This document shows positions 58,990 through 64,000 of a DNA stretch of 64,000 nt, in pieces. The number at the start of each line of letters is the position of its first letter. The stretch's first letter is position 1. The stretch comes from Takakia lepidozioides (Eukaryota > Streptophyta > Takakiopsida > Takakiales > Takakiaceae): contig CM060736.1 of NCBI GenBank assembly GCA_030704615.1, positions 67,501 to 131,500 of the forward strand, in the 5' to 3' direction. Under the pieces are notes generated by a model. It ran no database searches. It worked only from the letters and a program-made list of their open reading frames with translations, and had not been told where the DNA came from. The position numbers were made by a program, and so were the translations under genes.

Positions 58990-60946
58990 TCATACTTTAA
59001 AACGTCCCGTAACTTTTAACCAATTTTGTGCTTCGATGTAATTGCTTGGAGCAAGTGATATAGCTTGTTTCCGATAATCAGCAGCTTGATCAAACCAAGC
59101 TTCAGACGTTTCAGGATCTCCTTGTTGAATGGCTCGTTCTCCTCGGTCGGGATAGGTTAACTTCGAAGAAAAGAGGTTCCTCCCCTTGGAACCGTACCTG
59201 AGAGTTTCCTACCTCATACGGCTCGATCAAATATTTTCCAGTTTCTTTATGTACCTACCCCACGTCGATGAAAATAAATAAAATTAATATTTACTTTTTT
59301 TTTATTACGAAGTAAGTTGAAAATCTATAAATAATTAATGAAATAAGTTTCGAACTTGACTTTGAAGTAGGGGATACAAATTCTATCTTTTCTCCCACCG
59401 ACAGAAGGAATCAATCTAAAAATACTAAAATTTATATAAAGAGTTGAGTCTTTTCGAATGGTAACTATCTTACTTCTATATATCTTTCTCTAAGTACTTG
59501 ATAATTATTATCAAGTACTTCATCTCTTTGGGATCCGATACTACACCGCTGTTCAGTAGCTGATTGAGTCAACCTTATTACACAAGTTGGGTTTATATAC
59601 ACGAGTGGATCTCATACTCCCACTTATGTCTCTACAAGTAAACGGATTCTGTTGTATCAGCCCAAACTTTCAATAATGGATCTTTACGGTGCTTTTTGTT
59701 ACAAGTTCAAATACATTATCCATAGAGTATATAGGCTTCATTGATTCTTCCATGTTTGGACTTCGATGAAGAATTTTCTCTTTTTTCTACAGCTATTGAA
59801 GAACCATTACTGGACGGTACATATGTAGAAAGCCTCCGGTTCATCATTCGTGGTAGTTTCTAACTGACAGATTCTATAGTACAGATAGCCGCACGTAATG
59901 ACAGATCACAGCCATATTGTTAAAAGCTTGTGGCGGGGATGGATTTCGCTCCGATGCCTGAAAATGATATTCCAAAGCTTTCGCATGTTCCCCATTACTC
60001 GTGTGAATAAGACCTATGTTATATGGTATGTAACTTCGATCATAAGGGTCAATTTCTAAGCGCATAGCTTCGTAATAATTCTGTAAGGCTTCCGCATATT
60101 CTCCCTCAGATTGAGCCGACATTCGTTACGGTCGTCCATTAATTACAAATGAGCTCCGTTTCGAAACCGTACATGGGATTCTCACCTCATACGGCTTCTC
60201 CTGCATGGTACATAGAAAGGGAAATAATCTATAGAACTTTTACGAAAAAAATTCTTACCCAACATGATAGACCATCAGGGGCTGGTGTCTTCACAACCAA
60301 TCTCTAGCCATCCTTCTTGCAAAGAGTATCTCCTTAAGACAAGCAGTTCGATTGCTGGAAGAAGTACAAACTTCAAAAATTTCTTTGTTCTTAACACCTT
60401 GTATTTTGTAAGGATTAGCTACTTCGACAATCTCCGGTGGTTATATGGGTACCCAAAATACAAATGAGATGGAGGTTTGTTGTCCTAACCATATATCTGT
60501 CACTAGCGATCACAGAAGCATGATGCATATGAAATATAACGGAGTTTTTGTGTTGTCGATTTCTACACGTAGTGCTTTTCCCACTATGTATGCTTATGAA
60601 ACAAGTTATAACAAGTTTATTCATAGCTTAAACCTCTTGCTTAACACTTCAATTCCCAAGAGATTGAAGCGTCTGAGGCTACATTGACCGAGGGTACACG
60701 ACAGAAGGAATTGTTTTTCTTTCTAAACTCACCTTCACTAAGCGTAAGTTTCATGTAATTAGATATTATCATGTTTTATCCCGTATCAATTTGTTTCAGG
60801 GTTTATAAAAGTCAAATCGCACCATCTCTGTAATAAGTAAATGCTTCTTTTTCCCTTCGAGTAGTCGGGATTATTCGCAATGGAATATCTGCAACAATTG
60901 TGAAAGTTTTATCAATAAAATTATCATTTCTTTGAGATCTAGGCAT
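58990..60946 (-). CDS. ycf3: Photosystem I assembly factor Ycf3
   Basis: A TPR-repeat chaperone for photosystem I assembly, on the stromal side of the thylakoid. Minus strand with three exons: 60823-60946 (124 nt), 59895-60124 (230 nt) and 58990-59145 (156 nt). They join to 169 residues. Exon 1 gives [20 protein letters not shown]. Exon 2 carries TPR repeats ([40 protein letters not shown]). Exon 3 is [20 protein letters not shown] to TGRFKV. Pro, Ser and His at conserved Leu, Leu and Tyr sites of exon 2 suggest edits. Confidence 0.95.
59146..59894 (-). other. ycf3 group II intron 2
   Basis: 749 nt, minus strand, starting GTGCGGC after codon TAC and ending CCTATCCCGAC before CGAGGAG. A domain V hairpin (GAGCCGTATGAGG...GTACGGTTCC) lies near 59190-59225. 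Confidence 0.92.
60125..60822 (-). other. ycf3 group II intron 1
   Basis: 698 nt, minus strand, starting GTGCGATTTG and ending CCGTAAC. The split codon GGA is rebuilt from G (exon 1) and GA (exon 2). A domain V hairpin (GAAGCCGTATGAGG...GTACGGTTTCG) lies near 60160-60200. Confidence 0.92.
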
Positions 60947-61178
60947 AGTTAGTTATAAATCCATTATTTTTTTACCATTCTATTTCTTCTTTCGGGAATA
61001 GAACCATTAAGAAGATGATTTTATGGAAAGAAAAAAAAAAATACCATATTTTTTTTCTACTAATTGATTCCAATTAATTATAGAATGGTTTTGAATCTTA
61101 ATTTATTTTGGTACATATCAGAAATAATTGATTGATTCAAAACGAATAAAGAAGAAATTAAAGAAATGATATGGTTCC

Positions 61179-61233
<55 letters not shown>

Positions 61234-61684
61234 ATATATCATTTCATCTTTTTTTTCAGTAATTTTAACAAAATTTTTTGAAACTGTTGGGATTCTTGCA
61301 ATAATAATAACAGGTTTTATGTATTTCTATTTATTGAACATTCCTAACTACGATAAATGGAGGAGAAAACTGATATGTTAAGTTCTTTCATTCTAATAAA
61401 GTTCATTTATTTTTCCATTTCCGATAATCCTATTTGAATCATATCTGAATCATAAAGAAAAATGAATTTGTTAAAGCCTTTGAATATATCTCGATTATTC
61501 GAGTAAATGAGGAAGGGTAATAAAAATAAATTACTTTTTCTTTAGATTTTTAAACCTGAATATTTCTACTATTCTTTCCTCCTTTCCCATTAGAAGCATA
61601 CCTAAATAGGTTCCCAATATTAACAATTACTAAAAAAGACTTGCTATTCTAGAAACTTGTGGACTAGAATCGGGAAGTACTTTG
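60947..61684. other. ycf3-trnS-GGA spacer
   Basis: 738 bases between divergent genes. It holds a (TA)n microsatellite (61182-61222) and a 48-codon hydrophobic open frame without a standard start (61235-61381). No recognised gene. Confidence 0.55.
61182..61222. repeat. (TA)n microsatellite
   Basis: About 41 bases of uninterrupted TA repeats, continuing imperfectly to about 61240. Likely length-variable among individuals. Confidence 0.9.
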
Positions 61685-61771
61685 GGAAAGATGGCCGAGT
61701 GGTCTAAGGCGTAACATTGGAAATGCTATGTAGGCTTTTGTCTACCGAGGGTTCGAATCCCTCTCTTTCCG
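61685..61771 (+). tRNA. trnS-GGA: tRNA-Ser (GGA)
   Basis: 87 nt class II tRNA. The acceptor GGAAAGA pairs with TCTTTCC, the anticodon loop TTGGAAA gives GGA, and the T-arm is GGGTTCGAATCCC. Confidence 0.97.
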
Positions 61772-62116
61772 TATCTCCATTTTTTCTCATCATATATCTA
61801 ATTATATCGTTACTATTGCTTTATCTAATTGAGAAATCCAATTCAGAAGAAACTAAAATTGGATTCGATACGAAAAAAAGGTATATAAAGAATTATAATC
61901 TGCTCTTCTTCTATATCTACCATCTCCTCTTCATCCTAATATACGGGGTACATGAAACTTCCATGAAAAATGGACCTATGAAACTTGTAGTGGGATAAAA
62001 ATTAAAGATGAGGAAGAAGTTACAATGGGATTCTCGTCTGAAGTTTCGTAAAACACTTTTATTCATCTGAGAAGAACCCATAGAGAAAATTTGGTTTCAA
62101 CATTATTTTCTCTATT
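61772..62116. other. trnS-GGA to rps4 spacer
   Basis: 345 bases between convergent genes. TAGAGAAAAT (62081-62090) and ATTTTCTCTA (62105-62114) form a 10-bp stem three bases from the rps4 stop, a likely rps4 3' hairpin. No other feature. Confidence 0.6.
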
Positions 62117-62725
62117 TCAAGCTTGACGAGAATAGTATTCCACAACTAACAATTCATTTATTTTTAAACCAATTGATTCACGATCTATTATTTGATTAAC
62201 CAATCCCCTTTTTTGTGAAGAATTAAGAGTTAAATGGTTCGGCATTTCTGATTTCTGAGAGCAATCCATATTTTTTGTTATTACAGCTTGAGATTTTTGT
62301 CGATCCTTCGTAGTAATAAAATCTTGGGGTTTACAACGAAAACTTGGTATGTTTACTGTACGATCATTTACCAATATGTGTCGATGATTCACCAATTGTC
62401 TTGCTCCAGGAATAGTAGGAGCCATACCCAATCGAAAAATGACATTATCTAAACGCATTTCCAGCAATTGTAACGAAACTTGACCCGTTGATCCTTTAGC
62501 TCTTCTAGCAATACGAACATATTTGAGTAATTGTCGCTCTGTTACTCCATGATGAAAACGCAATTTTTGTTTTTCCTCCAAACGAATACGATACTGAGAA
62601 ATTTTTTTATTAGATGTAGATTGGTTGATATAACCAGATTTTGACTGGGGTGTTTTATTAGTTAGTCCTGGTGAAGCCCCCAGACGACGTATTACCCTCA
62701 CACGAGGTCCTCGGTAACGGGACGT
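62117..62725 (-). CDS. rps4: Ribosomal protein S4
   Basis: Small-subunit assembly protein uS4, 202 residues, the standard length. It starts at ACG 62725, giving (M)[20 protein letters not shown]. An AAGGAG lies upstream. The S4 RNA-binding domain ([33 protein letters not shown]) and the end [13 protein letters not shown] are conserved. Pro and Ser at conserved Leu sites suggest a few edits. It lies between trnS-GGA and trnT-UGU, as in other land plants. Confidence 0.96.
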   Translation of the reverse strand, partial: TSRYRGPRVRVIRRLGASPGLTNKTPQSKSGYINQSTSNKKISQYRIRLEEKQKLRFHHGVTERQLLKYVRIARRAKGSTGQVSLQLLEMRLDNVIFRLGMAPTIPGARQLVNHRHILVNDRTVNIPSFRCKPQDFITTKDRQKSQAVITKNMDCSQKSEMPNHLTLNSSQKRGLVNQIIDRESIGLKINELLVVEYYSRQA

Positions 62726-63113
62726 AAAAACTCCTTATTTTACAAAAGAAGTAGTAAAAGAAATAATATAAACTATCCAAATCAAAATACAAGATTTTTT
62801 TTTGCATTTGGAAAAAAAAGATATATTTTTTCAGTTGACATTACTTCCAAATTTTTCATTTGAAACAACCATATATATTTTTTTTTTTTCCTTCACAAAA
62901 TTCTATTTCGGTTTAAAGATATCATGACATATGAAACAAAGCAAGAAAAAATAGTATTATTTTTTTATAACAAAATTTGGGGTTTACTATTTCTACTAAT
63001 TCCTGGATCCGATAACGAATAGAAACGAATAAAAAAGCTTTTTCATTTCTTAATCTTTCGATAAACTACTATTGGTTGGAGTCGTGACGGAAAATGAGAG
63101 GGAATAAGTAAAA
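62726..63113. other. rps4-trnT-UGU spacer
   Basis: 388 bases, AT-rich with T-runs. It should hold the rps4 promoter (minus strand), which I cannot place. Confidence 0.5.
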
Positions 63114-63186
63114 AGCCCGCTATCGGAGTCGAACCGATGACCATCGCATTACAAGTGCGGTGCTCTGACCTCTGAGCTAAGCAGGC
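63114..63186 (-). tRNA. trnT-UGU: tRNA-Thr (UGU)
   Basis: 73 nt, minus strand. The acceptor GCCTGCT pairs with AGCGGGC (one G-T pair), the anticodon loop CTTGTAA gives UGU, and the T-arm is CGGTTCGACTCCG. Confidence 0.96.
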
Positions 63187-63594
63187 TCCATGAAAATGAA
63201 GAATTTTGAAATTGAACTATGTTTTTTTATAGTGAAATAAAATATTTTTGATAACTCATATTCATATTATTATTATATCTACAACAGCTCGATAATGCAA
63301 TAAAAAATGATTGCATTTGGAAATAATTTTGATTTTGATTACTGATGAAAAAAGAAAGGGGAAATTTTCTTCAAAAAAAAGAGAGAAAAGAAAATCCATT
63401 TCTTTCATCAACTACGTAAAATAAGAAGTATTGCATAAAACCTTAAAAGATACTATAATTATTATGGTAACCATAGAGATGATGAAACAAAAAAATATAT
63501 ATATCTTCTTTGTTTTTGTTATGGTCTAATGGATTAGTTGAAACGAAACTCAAGTAGGAAACGATATTACAACTTTTTCTCTCGGGGAAAAAGG
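63187..63594. other. trnT-UGU to trnL-UAA spacer
   Basis: 408 bases of AT-rich sequence between divergent tRNA genes. I see no gene or clear promoter. Confidence 0.5.
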
Positions 63595-63629
63595 GGGGGT
63601 ATGGCGGAATTGGTAGACGCTGCGGACTC
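63595..63629 (+). tRNA. trnL-UAA: tRNA-Leu (UAA) exon 1, genomic anticodon begins with C
   Basis: The 35-nt 5' exon GGGGGTATGGCGGAATTGG...GCGGACTC matches trnL-UAA exon 1. In this family the intron splits the anticodon after its first base, which should be T. Here it is C (63629), so the DNA would give anticodon CAA. Editing of this base to U is published for Takakia lepidozioides, before splicing. Exon 2 lies beyond the window. Confidence 0.93.
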
Positions 63630-64000
63630 GATCGATTTGAGCCTTGGTAGAAAAACTTACTAAGTGCTAGCTTTCAGATTCAGGGAAACCTAGGTTGAAG
63701 AAAATATAGGCAATCCTGAGCCAAATCCTATTCCCACGAATGGGGTAGGTGCAGAGACTCGATGGAAGCTATCCTAACGAATAATAACCTTTTGACCCCA
63801 TAGCTCATTCGTAGAAATAGATAAAAAATCTTCGAGTTATTTATCGAATAAACATACTATTCATATATTAGTAAAAAAAACCGATTTTTTTATTTGTCTC
63901 ATTATTAATAAGATACTTATATCGATTGAAAGTTTCGAAAATTACTGATTACTCAACGGTATGTTAGGTCATTCATTCAAGTAAAAAAAAATGAATCATT
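63630..64000 (+). other. trnL-UAA group I intron, 5' part
   Basis: This is the conserved plastid group I intron. It has the P1-side GATTTGAGCCTTGG, the Q-like CAATCCTGAGCCAAATCC (about 63711-63728), and the R/S-like GTGCAGAGACTCGATGGAAG (about 63750-63769). The window ends before the 3' splice site. Confidence 0.92.

Overview
The window is a stretch of land-plant chloroplast DNA, AT-rich, with densely packed photosynthesis, RNA polymerase, ribosomal and tRNA genes and many group II introns. The gene set points to the moss genus Takakia. cysA, chlB, psaM, ycf66 and petN are present, together with an intact intron-bearing rps16. Most membrane proteins carry Ser, Pro, Arg or His where the conserved residue is Leu, Phe, Ser, Trp, Cys or Tyr, which is the signature of very heavy C-to-U RNA editing. 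Long reading frames have no internal stops, so editing is C-to-U only and hornworts (which also edit U-to-C) are unlikely. rps16 together with cysA argues against liverworts. The trnL(UAA) gene carries a genomic CAA anticodon, an edited site published for Takakia lepidozioides. The genus call is an inference from these features. I cannot separate the two Takakia species.

Layout: 1-6400 holds the 3' part of trans-spliced rps12, then rps7, ndhB, trnL-CAA, psbM, ycf66 and (minus) petN. From 6769 come trnC (minus) and the rpoB-rpoC1-rpoC2-rps2-atpI-atpH-atpF-atpA cluster (to 23291). Next, 23448-29934 carries trnR-UCU, trnG-UCC, psb30, psaM, trnS-GCU, psbI, trnS-CGA, psbK, trnQ, chlB and rps16. 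Then come trnK with matK in its intron, psbA, trnH and the giant ycf2 (35269-42506). A 2.3-kb spacer follows with an apparent tufA relic, then the trnE-trnY-trnD cluster (minus), cysA, trnT-GGU, psbD-psbC, trnS-UGA, psbZ, trnG-GCC, trnfM, the psaA-psaB-rps14 operon (minus), ycf3, trnS-GGA, rps4, trnT-UGU, and trnL-UAA, cut by the window edge in its group I intron.

The genes encode parts of photosystems I and II, cytochrome b6f, ATP synthase, NDH, the plastid-encoded RNA polymerase, the small ribosomal subunit, light-independent chlorophyll synthesis, sulfate import and intron maturation. Almost all of them depend on RNA editing. Ten protein genes start with ACG instead of ATG. petN and psbZ lack a stop codon at the conserved place and need editing to create one. 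Several cofactor or catalytic residues (D2 TyrD, a PsaA Fx cysteine, RpoC1 zinc ligands and the active-site motif) are not encoded as such in the DNA. No wholly new system was found. The most notable items are these editing-dependent sites, two frameshifts in ycf2, a rare trnS-CGA and the tufA relic.
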